From Halopolyspora algeriensis (GTDB taxonomy: Bacteria > Actinomycetota > Actinomycetes > Mycobacteriales > Pseudonocardiaceae), in NCBI RefSeq assembly GCF_003337235.1, contig NZ_QPJC01000011.1, positions 108,682 through 172,681 on the forward strand: a stretch of DNA of 64,000 nt, written 5' to 3'. The position numbers and the translations under genes are program-made. Position 1 is the stretch's first letter, and each line of letters opens with the position of its first letter. Under the pieces are notes generated by a model that saw only the letters and a list, made by a program, of their open reading frames with translations, did no database searches and was not told the origin of the DNA. Below are positions 52,735 to 60,703 of this stretch, piece after piece.

Positions 52735-53543
52735 CCCTTACTATTCACCCGGCCCACGGGCTCGATGGTGACATCGACCGCGTGATCCTCGGGTTGGTAG
52801 CGTATCTGGAGCGCAATGGCGGTGTAGAGGTTCGCGAGGTTCTCCGGGCTGGCGTGGGCCAGTACTGGGCCGATCTCTCCGAGCGAGTCGATCCGCGCGT
52901 GAGTCTCGACCTCGCTCAGAGCGCTGCTCGTGGGTGTGGCGTCGAGCTCGGCCTTGGCCGCTGCCCGCTCCGTCTGCGCTTCGTTGATCTTTTCGGTCAG
53001 TGCTGCCGGATCAACACCCGCTTCGATGGCCTCCTGGAACCGGCGGATCCGCGTCTCGGCGTCGGTGACGCGTTTCTTGGCGGCCTCGCGGCTGCTGGAC
53101 GCGCCGGACTGGTCCTGGGAGGCAGCCAGGGGCGCCACGGTCTGATCGATGTTGTCTCGGTGGAACAGCCCGGCCAGCCACCCGTTGATCTCCTTCCGGA
53201 TCGCGTCCTCGCGGAGATAGACCGCCGAGGGGTGGGACTCCAGGGCCGGGGAGCTCGGGGCGAGCGTGCGGGCCGGGCACCGGTAGTACATCGCGTGCTT
53301 GCGGGGACTGGCCTCCATCTTGCGGCCGCACAGCGCGCACCGGACCCGGCCGCGGAACAGATACGTCCGCTTCGTGAGGCGCCCGCTGCGCTCCGCTTTC
53401 CGAGCGGTCCGCAGCCCTCCGGCCGCCTTCGACCGGCGGAGCAACTGTGCCTGGGTGAAGTCCTCCACGGTGATGATGGCCGGGTGGGCAGGCTGGCGGG
53501 AACGGACCACCCGATCCGGGCTGGAGCGACGGAAGTGGGTCAC
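52716..53543 (-). pseudogene. C-terminal remnant of a large serine recombinase
   Basis: 275 codons matching only the rear of a large serine integrase: the end of the recombinase domain (RVVRSRQPAHPAIITVEDFT), a zinc ribbon (VRCALCGRKM ... YYRCPAR), and a long coiled coil (REAAKKRVTDAETRIRRFQE). The catalytic N-terminal domain with the Ser nucleophile is absent; similarity stops near 53543, where unrelated sequence begins. The last six codons and stop are read through the antisense of the tRNA-Leu 3' half. It probably marks one end of a decayed integrative element. Confidence 0.8.
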
Positions 53544-53554
53544 GTGTCCGGCGG

Positions 53555-53671
53555 GGGGCAGGCAAGCGGATCTTCAGCGACACCGACAAAGACAAGCAGA
53601 TGCTGACCCTGGCCGAGAACGAGTCGTACCGCAACGGCATCCAGAAACTGGTGTACGACGTCGTTCGGTGA
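53555..53671 (+). pseudogene. 3' fragment of an unidentified gene
   Basis: A plus-strand frame reads GKRIFSDTDKDKQMLTLAEN followed by ESYRNGIQKLVYDVVR and a stop at 53669-53671. It has no plausible start and its sense ends abruptly where the recombinase remnant begins, so two broken genes are joined here. I do not recognise the family. Confidence 0.4.
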
Positions 53672-53683
53672 CATGGAGGGTAT

Positions 53684-54478
53684 CTAGCCTGCGGCCGTGA
53701 GGTGGTGTCGGAACCAGGTGGTCAGGCCGGCGTCGACCTCGCGGGCCAGTGGCAGCTGTGGCGCGGGCTCGATGCCGGGCTCGTCGGCGAGCGGATGCGC
53801 CAACTCCGGGATCGACAGCAGGTCGGAACTTTCCCCTAATGCCTCGACGAGGTGGAACGCGTCGGCACGCAGCGCCGGGTGATCCCGCTCGCCACTGACG
53901 ACCAGCAACGGCGAGCGACCAGCGATGGTGCCAGCCTTGGCAACGAAGTCCAGGCTGTCGACGGCCTTTGCGGACTCGGTGTCATACGGGTAGTCGCCGA
54001 ACAGGTCGACGACGGACCGCATCCGGATGGCGGCGTTCACGACGGCTCCGGCGAAGACCGGAATCTCGGTCTCGGCGAGGACCCGCAACGCGACGGCTCC
54101 GCCCAGTGAGCCGCCGAGCACGCCGATCGGACCGTCATCGACCGGCAGCTGCGCACGGATCGACGCCAGCGCGGCCGGGAACTCCTCGGTCGCCTGCCGG
54201 ACGAACGGGTACAGAGCAGACATCAGGACATCGGTGCGCAGCAGCTCCAAACCGGCGTCCATGCTGCCGTCGACCATGCGCGCCCCGCACATCGGCATGC
54301 CGAGGTGCACCCGCCACGCGGGCAGGCCGATCATCGGCAACGCGGCAGCGAACGCAGCGTCCGACCTCGGCGCGTCCAGCATGTGCCAGGTGACGATCAG
54401 CGGTGCGGGGCCGTCGTCGGCCGGTGGCAGGGCGGTGAAAGGCACTCCGGCGGCCGTGCCCGTGATCGGTGAGTCCAT
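53684..54478 (-). CDS. Alpha/beta hydrolase
   Basis: 264 residues with the nucleophile elbow GVLGGSLGGAVAL (G-x-S-x-G), a downstream Asp in VVSGERDHPAL and His in SIPELAHPLADE completing the triad. Esterase- or dienelactone-hydrolase-like; no signal peptide. The ATG at 54478 lies 6 nt after a TACCGT box on the minus strand; the frame is open further upstream without conserved sequence. Divergent from the sugar-acid operon. Confidence 0.85.
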   Translation of the reverse strand: MDSPITGTAAGVPFTALPPADDGPAPLIVTWHMLDAPRSDAAFAAALPMIGLPAWRVHLGMPMCGARMVDGSMDAGLELLRTDVLMSALYPFVRQATEEFPAALASIRAQLPVDDGPIGVLGGSLGGAVALRVLAETEIPVFAGAVVNAAIRMRSVVDLFGDYPYDTESAKAVDSLDFVAKAGTIAGRSPLLVVSGERDHPALRADAFHLVEALGESSDLLSIPELAHPLADEPGIEPAPQLPLAREVDAGLTTWFRHHLTAAG

Positions 54479-54490
54479 GTGCCCACGGTA
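54479..54490 (-). promoter_or_regulatory. Leaderless-type -10 box of the alpha/beta hydrolase gene
   Basis: TACCGT on the minus strand (54490-54485), 6 nt before the ATG at 54478. Confidence 0.5.
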
Positions 54491-54684
54491 GGTCTGTGAC
54501 CGCGTGCCGGGAATCGGTTGCGCTACCGGCGAAATCAGCGCGGCGGGCCGAGCATTGCTCCGCAGGTCAGCCCGCACGTCACGCCATTTTGAACGCCGCC
54601 GGCACGACCGGCCTTCAACCACTGCCGTGTGCGTCAAGATCTCGGTGTGCTCACGATGAGCAGGTGTGCTCCCGGGTATTGCGT

Positions 54685-54713
54685 TTGACACCTCGCTGCG
54701 CGCAAAATGCGCG
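54685..54713 (+). promoter_or_regulatory. Candidate promoter and operator of the sugar-acid operon
   Basis: TTGACA at 54685-54690 could be a -35 element. Directly behind it, CGCGCA-AAA-TGCGCG (54699-54713) is a 6-bp-arm inverted repeat placed where a DeoR-type repressor would block RNA polymerase. The -10 is unclear. Confidence 0.4.
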
Positions 54714-54749
54714 TCAATTGCATGTCCGAGTGAGTGAAATGAGCAGGGC

Positions 54750-55538
54750 GTGATGATGCGGGACCGGCAGGCAGAGATCCTGCGCAGCGTCGAGGACGGG
54801 GTGCGCCGGGTCGAGGACCTGGCTGCGGCGCTGCGGATCAGCCCGTCGACCGTGCGCCGCGACCTCACCGACCTCGAGCGCGCCGGGCGGGTGGTGCGCA
54901 CTCACGGTGGTGCGGTTCCCGCCGGAGGGGAGCAGTCCTGGCAGCAGAAGAGCCGCCGGCATGCCCCGGCCAAACGTGCCATCGCCGCGCGCGCCGCCGA
55001 CCTCGTCACCGACGGCGACACGGTGCTGCTCGGGGCGGGCAGCACCAGCACGCTCATCGCCGAGAACCTCGTTGACCGCAGCGGCGTGTCCGTCTACACC
55101 AACGGCATCGGCGCCCTGCTGGCGCTGCGCGAGGCCGAGGGCATCGAGGTGTGCGTGCTGGGCGGGTCGGTGCGCCGGCGCACCGGCGCGATCATCGGCG
55201 CCGCCGCCCGTCACGCGCTGCAGCGGATCAGCGTGGACCTGGCATTTCTCGGCGCCGACGGTTTCGTGCCCGGGCGCGGCATCAACACCCTCACCGAGGA
55301 GCTCGCCGAACTCAAGGAAGTCAAGCTGCGCAGCGCGCGCCACTCGGTGGTCACCGCCGACTCCAGCAAGATCGGCTGCGAGCCGCATCGCTTCTGGGCA
55401 CCGGTCAGCGGGCCCTACACCGTGATCACCGACGACGGGCTTTCCGACACCGCCGCCGCGGCACTGCGCGGCGACGGCGACTGCACCCTGATCGTGGTGC
55501 CCGACCCCGTGGCCGGGCGGACCGAGGGAGAGGCGTAA
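54750..55538 (+). CDS. DeoR-family transcriptional regulator
   Basis: 262 residues: HTH (RVEDLAAALRISPSTVRRDL, then VVRTHGGAVPAGG) and a DeoR sensor domain (VLLGAGSTSTLIAENLV, VYTNGIGALLAL, AFLGADGFVPGRGINTLTEE). It is the first gene of the operon with GntP permease, DUF1537 kinase and PdxA2; the effector is likely a phosphorylated four-carbon acid. Start GTG 54750, with ATGs at 54753 and 54756 equally possible. Confidence 0.9.
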   Translation: MMMRDRQAEILRSVEDGVRRVEDLAAALRISPSTVRRDLTDLERAGRVVRTHGGAVPAGGEQSWQQKSRRHAPAKRAIAARAADLVTDGDTVLLGAGSTSTLIAENLVDRSGVSVYTNGIGALLALREAEGIEVCVLGGSVRRRTGAIIGAAARHALQRISVDLAFLGADGFVPGRGINTLTEELAELKEVKLRSARHSVVTADSSKIGCEPHRFWAPVSGPYTVITDDGLSDTAAAALRGDGDCTLIVVPDPVAGRTEGEA

Positions 55539-56918
55539 GTGGATCTACAGCTGCTCGCCGCGCTACTGGCCGGCGTGACCACGGTCATCGTGGTCATCAC
55601 CAAGTCCCGCCTGGATGCCTTCGCCGGGCTGCTACTCGGTGCCCTGGTGACCGGGCTGGTCGCCGGGGTTCCGGTGGCCGAGCTCGTCACCCAGATCACC
55701 GAGGGGTTCGGCAGCACCCTCGGTGAGATCGGCATCGTCATCGCCCTGGGCGTGATGATCGGCAAGGTGTTGGAGGAGACCGGGGCGGCCGCCAAGCTCG
55801 CCGGGCTGTTCGTGCGGATGGCCGGTCGGGGCCGGGAGGACATCGCACTGGCCACCACCGGGGCGGTGGTGTCGGTGCCGGTGTACTGCGATTCCGGTTT
55901 CGTCATCCTGCACCCGCTGGCCCGGTCGCTGGCCCGTACCGCGCGGCGCCCGGTGGTGCTGCTGTGCCTGGCCCTGGCCGGTGGCCTATCGGTCACCCAC
56001 CATCTCGTTCCGCCGACGCCGGGTCCGTTGGCCGCGGCAGGCCTGCTCGGGGTGAACCTGGGGAAGATGATCCTAGCCGGGCTGCTGTTCGCGGTGGTCC
56101 TGCTGGTGGTGGTCGTCGTCTACGCCCGGACCATGGGCCCGCGTCTGGAATCGCAGCTGGACCCCACGGCCGTGGCCGCCGGCAGCGAGGACACCGACGA
56201 GCCCACCGATCGGGACGATGAGCGCGCGTCCGGGCCCGGCACGCAAGCCCGTCCCGAAAGCCGGGCGGGTGTCATGCGAGGGATCACCCCACTGCTGGTT
56301 CCGCTGCTGCTGATCGTGTGCAACACCGCCAGCGAGGCGATCGCGCCCGACAGCGCGTTCACCGGCTTCACCAAGTTCATCGGCAACCCGTCGATCGCGC
56401 TGCTCATCGGCCTGATCATCGCCGTGTACCTGCTGCCGGCGCGGGATACCTCCCGCGAGACCGTGACCGGCTGGCTGGGGCAGGCCGCCGCCGCGGCCGG
56501 CAGCATCGTGTTCATCACCGGCGCCGGCGGCGCCTTCGGCAATGTGCTCAACGAGTCCGGTGTCGGTCAGGCGCTGGCCGAGGTGGTCGCCGGCTGGCCG
56601 CTGCCGCTGTTTCTGGTGCCGTTCCTGATCGCCACGTTCGTGCGCCTGGCGCAGGGTTCGGGCACCGTCGCGATCATCACCGCTGCGACACTGAGCGTGC
56701 CGCTGGTCGCCTCCGGGTTGAACCCGCTGCTCGGCGCGCTGGCCGCCTGCTCTGGCTCGCTGGTCTTCTCGTACTACAACGATTCGTACTTCTGGGTGGT
56801 CACGAAGTTCACCGGCCTGTCCGGGGGTGCGGCGCTGAAGATGTGGAGCGGCATGACCACCGCGCTGTGGGCGGCGTGCCTGCCGCTGCTCGGTGTGGCC
56901 GCGCTGGTCCTGGCCTGA
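55539..56918 (+). CDS. GntP-family sugar-acid permease
   Basis: A 459-residue proton-symporter-type permease with about 12-13 hydrophobic segments. Family features are VPVYCDSGFVILHPLARSLA, GGLSVTHHLVPPTPGPLAAA and RLAQGSGTVAIITAATLSVP. A hydrophilic loop of about 40 residues interrupts the middle. GTG start immediately follows the regulator stop (TAA-GTG). In this context it probably imports a tetronate such as threonate or erythronate. Confidence 0.9.
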   Translation: MDLQLLAALLAGVTTVIVVITKSRLDAFAGLLLGALVTGLVAGVPVAELVTQITEGFGSTLGEIGIVIALGVMIGKVLEETGAAAKLAGLFVRMAGRGREDIALATTGAVVSVPVYCDSGFVILHPLARSLARTARRPVVLLCLALAGGLSVTHHLVPPTPGPLAAAGLLGVNLGKMILAGLLFAVVLLVVVVVYARTMGPRLESQLDPTAVAAGSEDTDEPTDRDDERASGPGTQARPESRAGVMRGITPLLVPLLLIVCNTASEAIAPDSAFTGFTKFIGNPSIALLIGLIIAVYLLPARDTSRETVTGWLGQAAAAAGSIVFITGAGGAFGNVLNESGVGQALAEVVAGWPLPLFLVPFLIATFVRLAQGSGTVAIITAATLSVPLVASGLNPLLGALAACSGSLVFSYYNDSYFWVVTKFTGLSGGAALKMWSGMTTALWAACLPLLGVAALVLA

Positions 56919-56928
56919 AGGGGTGGAC

Positions 56929-58278
56929 ATGGCACGGATCCTGGTCATCGGCGACGACCTCACCGGTGTCAACGGCACCGGCGCGCGCTTCGCCCGGGCC
57001 GGGTTGAGTGTGGCCACAGTGGACCCGGAGCGCGCCGCGAGCGTCGCGCAGCGCTACAACGTCGTCGTGGTCAACACCGACAGCCGCCACCTCGACCCGG
57101 CGGCGGCCGCGGCCCGCGTCGCCGAGGCCGTGCGCGAGGCCGGCCCGGTGGAACTGGTCGTCAAACGCACCGACAGCACCCTGCGCGGCAACGTCGGCGC
57201 CGAGGTCGAGGCCGCCCTCACCGCCGTGCGCGCCGGCACCGACCGCCCGGTGCGCGGGTTGATGGTGCCGGCGTTTCCCGACGCCGCCCGCGTGACCGTC
57301 GACGGGGTGCAACTGCTCGACGGGGTGCCGCTGGAGCGCACCGAACTGGCCGGCGACCCGCTGAACCCGATGCGCACCAGCGTGGTGGCCGACATCGTTG
57401 CCGACCAAACCACCCTCGCCCTGCGGCATGTGCCGCTGCGCCGCGTCACCGCCGACGGCCCGGCACTGACCGAGGCGCTGGCCGCCGGTACCGAACCGCT
57501 GGTGCTCTGCGATGCCTTCGCCGACGACCACATCGACGCGATCACCCATGCCGCCGCCGAGGTCAGCCGCCGCGACGGCACCGTGTGGGTGTCGGTGGAC
57601 CCCGGCCCGGCCGGGGCGAGCCTGGCGCGGGCCCTGTCGATCCAGGCACGTACCTGCACCGCCGGGCCGCTTTTGGCCGTGGTCGGCAGCGCCACCGAAC
57701 TGACCCGCCGCCAACTCGACGTCGTTCAGCGCCACGAGCAGGCCCTGTTCCTCGACCTCAACGTGCACACCCTCGTGCGCGGCGCGACCGGCGGCTTCGA
57801 ACAGGACCTCGTCGCCGCCCTGCGTGAACGGTCCTTCCCGGAAATCGTCGTGCTGCGCACCGCCGCGTCCGCAGCCGGCGTCATCGACCTCGACGCCACC
57901 GACCGCCAGCGGGTGCCCCGCATGCTCGCCGAACTAGTCGAGCGCACCGTGCGCGCCGCCCCCGTCAGCGGCGTCTACACCACCGGTGGCGACGTCACCG
58001 CCGCGGTGCTCACCGCCAGCGGTTCGCAGGCCTTCGAGGTCACCGACGAGGTCGTGCCCCTGGCTGTGCGCGGATCGGTGGTCGGCGGTGCCCTCGACGG
58101 ACTGCCGGCGGCGACCAAGGGCGGCCTGGTCGGCGACGAGAACACCGCGCAGCAGTGCCTGCGGCAATTGCGGTCGATGGTGGAGCAGCAGCTGCGCCGT
58201 ATCCGCTCCGACGTGCCCGGCTTCGACCACGAGTCGGGAGACCCGATGTGGGGCAATCAGGAGGAACGACATGAGTGA
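56929..58278 (+). CDS. Four-carbon acid sugar kinase (DUF1537, DtnK-like)
   Basis: 449 residues of the two-domain DUF1537 kinase family: N-terminal substrate domain starting MARILVIGDDLTGVNGTGAR with LVVKRTDSTLRGNVGAEVE, and a C-terminal nucleotide domain with VSGVYTTGGDVTAAVL. Family members phosphorylate D-threonate, D-erythronate or 3-oxo-tetronates. With PdxA2 beside it and no dehydrogenase, isomerase or aldolase, the direct D-threonate or D-erythronate kinase role fits best. The ATG at 56929 has AGGGGTGG upstream. It overlaps the next gene by 8 nt. Confidence 0.88.
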   Translation: MARILVIGDDLTGVNGTGARFARAGLSVATVDPERAASVAQRYNVVVVNTDSRHLDPAAAAARVAEAVREAGPVELVVKRTDSTLRGNVGAEVEAALTAVRAGTDRPVRGLMVPAFPDAARVTVDGVQLLDGVPLERTELAGDPLNPMRTSVVADIVADQTTLALRHVPLRRVTADGPALTEALAAGTEPLVLCDAFADDHIDAITHAAAEVSRRDGTVWVSVDPGPAGASLARALSIQARTCTAGPLLAVVGSATELTRRQLDVVQRHEQALFLDLNVHTLVRGATGGFEQDLVAALRERSFPEIVVLRTAASAAGVIDLDATDRQRVPRMLAELVERTVRAAPVSGVYTTGGDVTAAVLTASGSQAFEVTDEVVPLAVRGSVVGGALDGLPAATKGGLVGDENTAQQCLRQLRSMVEQQLRRIRSDVPGFDHESGDPMWGNQEERHE

Positions 58279-59293
58279 CCGTCCCGTGCTGGCCGTGACG
58301 CTGGGGGACCCGGCCGGGATCGGCCCGGAGATCACCGCCCGCACCCTCGCCGAAGCCGGCCCCGAGGTCCCGGCCCGCGGCATCGCGGTCGGTGACCCGG
58401 CGGTGCTGCGCCGCGCCGCCCGCGCCTGTGGCCTGGATGTGCAGGTCCGCGCCGTGGACACCTGGGATCCCGAACCCGCGGGCGAGGGCGTCATCGACTG
58501 CTTCGACACCGGCGTCGTCGGCGACACCGAACTCGCCTGGGGCGAGGTCTACGAGCTCGCCGGGCGCGCCGCGATCGCCGCGATCGAGGTCGCCACCCAC
58601 GCCGCCCTGGACGGACGGGTCGCCGGGGTGGTGACCTCGCCGATCCACAAGGAAGCCATCTGGGCCGCCGGAGCCGAACACCTCGGCCACACCGAGATGC
58701 TCGGCGCCCTGACCGGTAGCACCCGCAACAACACCATGTTCGTGGTGCGCGATAAGAAGATCTTCTTCGCCACCCGCCACGTCTCGCTGCGCAAGGCGCT
58801 GGATCAGATCACCGAACAACGGGTGTATCACGGCATCCAGGAAGCACTGACCGCGCTGCGCGTGTTCAGTACCGACGAGCCCACCCTGGCGGTCGCCGCG
58901 ATCAACCCGCACGGCGGGGAGAACGGCAACTTCGGTGACGAGGAGATCGTGCACATCGAACCCGCAGTACGCCGCGCCCGCGATGAGGGTGCCCAAGTCG
59001 TCGGGCCGGTGCCGGCGGACTCGGTGTTCCACCAGCTGCTGCAGGGCCGCTTCGACGGCGTGCTCTCGCAGTACCACGACCAGGGCCACATCGCCGCCAA
59101 GACCGTGGACTTCGACGGCACCATCTCGGTGACCGTGGGCCTGCCGATCCTGCGGACCTCCGTCGACCACGGCACGGCCTTCGACATCGCAGGCAAGGGC
59201 ATCGCCGACCACGCCACCATGCGCTCGGCGTTCCTCGCCGGCGCCAACCTCGCCCGCTTCGCCGATCGCATCCGCGCCGAGTACGGCAGCTGA
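58271..59293 (+). CDS. pdxA2: PdxA2-type 4-phospho-D-threonate/erythronate dehydrogenase
   Basis: 340 residues of the PdxA fold: VTLGDPAGIGPEITARTL at the N-terminus, metal His in EHLGHTEMLG, YHDQGHIAAKT and VDHGTAFDIAGKG. PdxA2 oxidises and decarboxylates the 4-phospho acid made by the kinase to dihydroxyacetone phosphate with NAD. The operon context, with no other vitamin B6 genes, favours PdxA2 over biosynthetic PdxA. The ATG overlaps the kinase stop by 8 nt. Confidence 0.9.
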   Translation: MSDRPVLAVTLGDPAGIGPEITARTLAEAGPEVPARGIAVGDPAVLRRAARACGLDVQVRAVDTWDPEPAGEGVIDCFDTGVVGDTELAWGEVYELAGRAAIAAIEVATHAALDGRVAGVVTSPIHKEAIWAAGAEHLGHTEMLGALTGSTRNNTMFVVRDKKIFFATRHVSLRKALDQITEQRVYHGIQEALTALRVFSTDEPTLAVAAINPHGGENGNFGDEEIVHIEPAVRRARDEGAQVVGPVPADSVFHQLLQGRFDGVLSQYHDQGHIAAKTVDFDGTISVTVGLPILRTSVDHGTAFDIAGKGIADHATMRSAFLAGANLARFADRIRAEYGS

Positions 59294-59303
59294 GGTACTC
59301 AGG

Positions 59304-59348
59304 TCGCGGCGACGACCGCTGCCGAGCACGGCACGGTCGCCGCCGCGA
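59304..59348 (+). terminator. Terminator of the sugar-acid operon
   Basis: A 15-bp stem (59304-59318 with 59334-59348, one A/C mismatch) continues, after a bulged C, into TGCCG/CGGCA with an AGCA loop. It starts 11 nt after the pdxA2 stop. No T-run. Confidence 0.65.
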
Positions 59349-59397
59349 GCGCCCCACCGCTGCCGACGGTGGGCAAATTCATCGGAGCGGCGGGAGT

Positions 59398-59610
59398 GTG
59401 CGGCCAGTGCCGAGCACCCCGGGCGTCGTCACGAGTTACACGGACGGCGTTCTCGTGAACAACAACGACACGGATCAGTCGTACATGGCAGACGCCCAGC
59501 TGCAGCAGGAAATGGACGGTGGCACTGTCAATTCATCACGCGACGTCACAGGAGGTTATGCGGAAAGCCTCACTATCCACCGGGCGAATACGTCGTCCTC
59601 GGCGGCGTAG
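59398..59610 (+). CDS. Hypothetical 70-residue open frame, possibly a gene remnant
   Basis: From GTG 59398 the frame reads VVTSYTDGVLVNNNDTDQSY and continues MADAQLQQEMDGGTVNSSRD, with near-normal third-position GC. After about residue 52 another frame looks more protein-like (YPPGEYVVLGGVVPPGFGAY), as if a one-base shift had occurred near 59555. I do not recognise a family. The remaining 59611-59919 holds a large hairpin and otherwise nothing I can name. Confidence 0.3.
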   Translation: MRPVPSTPGVVTSYTDGVLVNNNDTDQSYMADAQLQQEMDGGTVNSSRDVTGGYAESLTIHRANTSSSAA

Positions 59611-59758
59611 TGCCGCCCGGATTCGGTGCTTACTCGGCTAGTGATCACCGGATCGGGTGGAGGTGGCCGGACCGGCCGGATGCTGTGCCGCATTCGGAAT
59701 GCGTCAACGCCCCCGTGGTGGATCACCCCTCGGCAGGCTAAGCACCCTCCACTCGCGT

Positions 59759-59806
59759 CACGGGCGAGGCCATAGCCGAAACAGCCAGGCTAGGGCCTCG
59801 CCCGTG
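59759..59806. terminator. Large hairpin, probable bidirectional terminator
   Basis: Outer arms CACGGGCGAGGCC (59759-59771) and 59794-59806 pair perfectly over 13 bp; inside, TAGCC (59773-59777) pairs with GGCTA (59788-59792). GTGTTGTT follows on the plus strand. It lies between the sugar-acid operon and the minus-strand methyltransferase remnant. Confidence 0.6.
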
Positions 59807-59919
59807 GTGTTGTTGGAGCCAGGGGCCGTGTCTGCAGCGGCCACACCGAGCACACGATGGTTTGCGTGGATCAGGTCCGTGTGAGGGCGCAATCGAACAA
59901 CGGCAGCGCTTGATCACCG

Positions 59920-60327
59920 TCAGGCTCTGGCGTGTGTGGCTGCGGTGTAGACGCAGGTGTGTTCGGGGTCGGTGTTGTGGGAGTCGGGGTGCCAGTGTTG
60001 GGCGAACACGATGCCGGGGTCGATCAGGAGAGCGTCTGCGAAGAGGGCCGCGAATTCGTCGCGAGTGCGGGCGTAGGTGGGATTGTCGGTGTTCTGGCTG
60101 AGTCGGGTGGCTTCGGCGACTGGCATCGCGGGATCGTCGCCTGTGACGTGGGAGAGCACCACCACGCTGCCGGCGGGCAGAGCCTGGCGGTACTGTCTTA
60201 TTAGGGTGGTGACTTCGTCGGTGTCGGGGAAGTACTGCAACACCAGCAGGGCCAGTAACGCGATCGGTGTGTCGAAGTCCAGCAGTCCGGCCACGCCGGG
60301 CGAGGTGAGTACCTCGTTGTGTTGCGC
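59920..60327 (-). pseudogene. SAM-dependent methyltransferase (DUF574 type), N-terminus removed by IS
   Basis: The remaining 135 or so codons match the C-terminal half of actinobacterial S-adenosyl methyltransferases of the DUF574 group: QHNEVLTSPGVAGLLDFDTP, LVLQYFPDTDEVTTLIRQYR, VVVLSHVTGDDP, ending VYTAATHARA. The SAM-binding first half is missing; homology stops at about 60325, which is where the left terminal repeat of the IS3-like element begins. Such genes are abundant in Streptomyces and Pseudonocardiales. Confidence 0.75.
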
Positions 60328-60382
60328 GTCAGACTTTGTGGCTCAGGGGGTTATGTAGGGTCCTGAGCAGGAGGTTTTGACG

Positions 60383-60703
60383 ATGTCACGTCCACCGGAG
60401 ATCGCTGCGGAGGACAAGCAGCGGATTGTGCTGAGCGTGCTGTCCGGGGAGATGACCATTGCGGAGGCGGCTCGGCGCAACAAGGTCTCCGAGCAGTCGG
60501 TGTCGCGGTGGAAGTCTCAGTTCCTGGAGGCGGGCCGGGCCAGTCTGGCCGAGGGCGGCAAGGCGGGTCCGTCGTCGCGGGAGCAGCAGCTGCAGGCTGA
60601 GGTCGATGAGTTGACCACTGCGTTGGGTGAGGCCCATGTCGAGGTGCGGGCCTGGAAGAAGTCCGCGGAGCATCGGCTGGGCCCTACGAGGACCTCGAGA
60701 TGA
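60383..60703 (+). CDS. IS3-like transposase OrfA
   Basis: 106 residues: a helix-turn-helix (GEMTIAEAARRNKVSEQSVS, RWKSQFLEAG) binding the IS ends and a leucine-zipper-like coiled part (EQQLQAEVDELTTALGEAHV). The ATG at 60383 has CAGGAGG 8 nt upstream. The end overlaps orfB by ATGA, which suggests re-initiation rather than the -1 frameshift common in IS3. Confidence 0.9.
   Translation: MSRPPEIAAEDKQRIVLSVLSGEMTIAEAARRNKVSEQSVSRWKSQFLEAGRASLAEGGKAGPSSREQQLQAEVDELTTALGEAHVEVRAWKKSAEHRLGPTRTSR

Noticed and set aside
52686..53606. Plus-strand 306-codon frame beginning inside tRNA-Leu
   Set aside because: Antisense of the serine-recombinase remnant; no domain.
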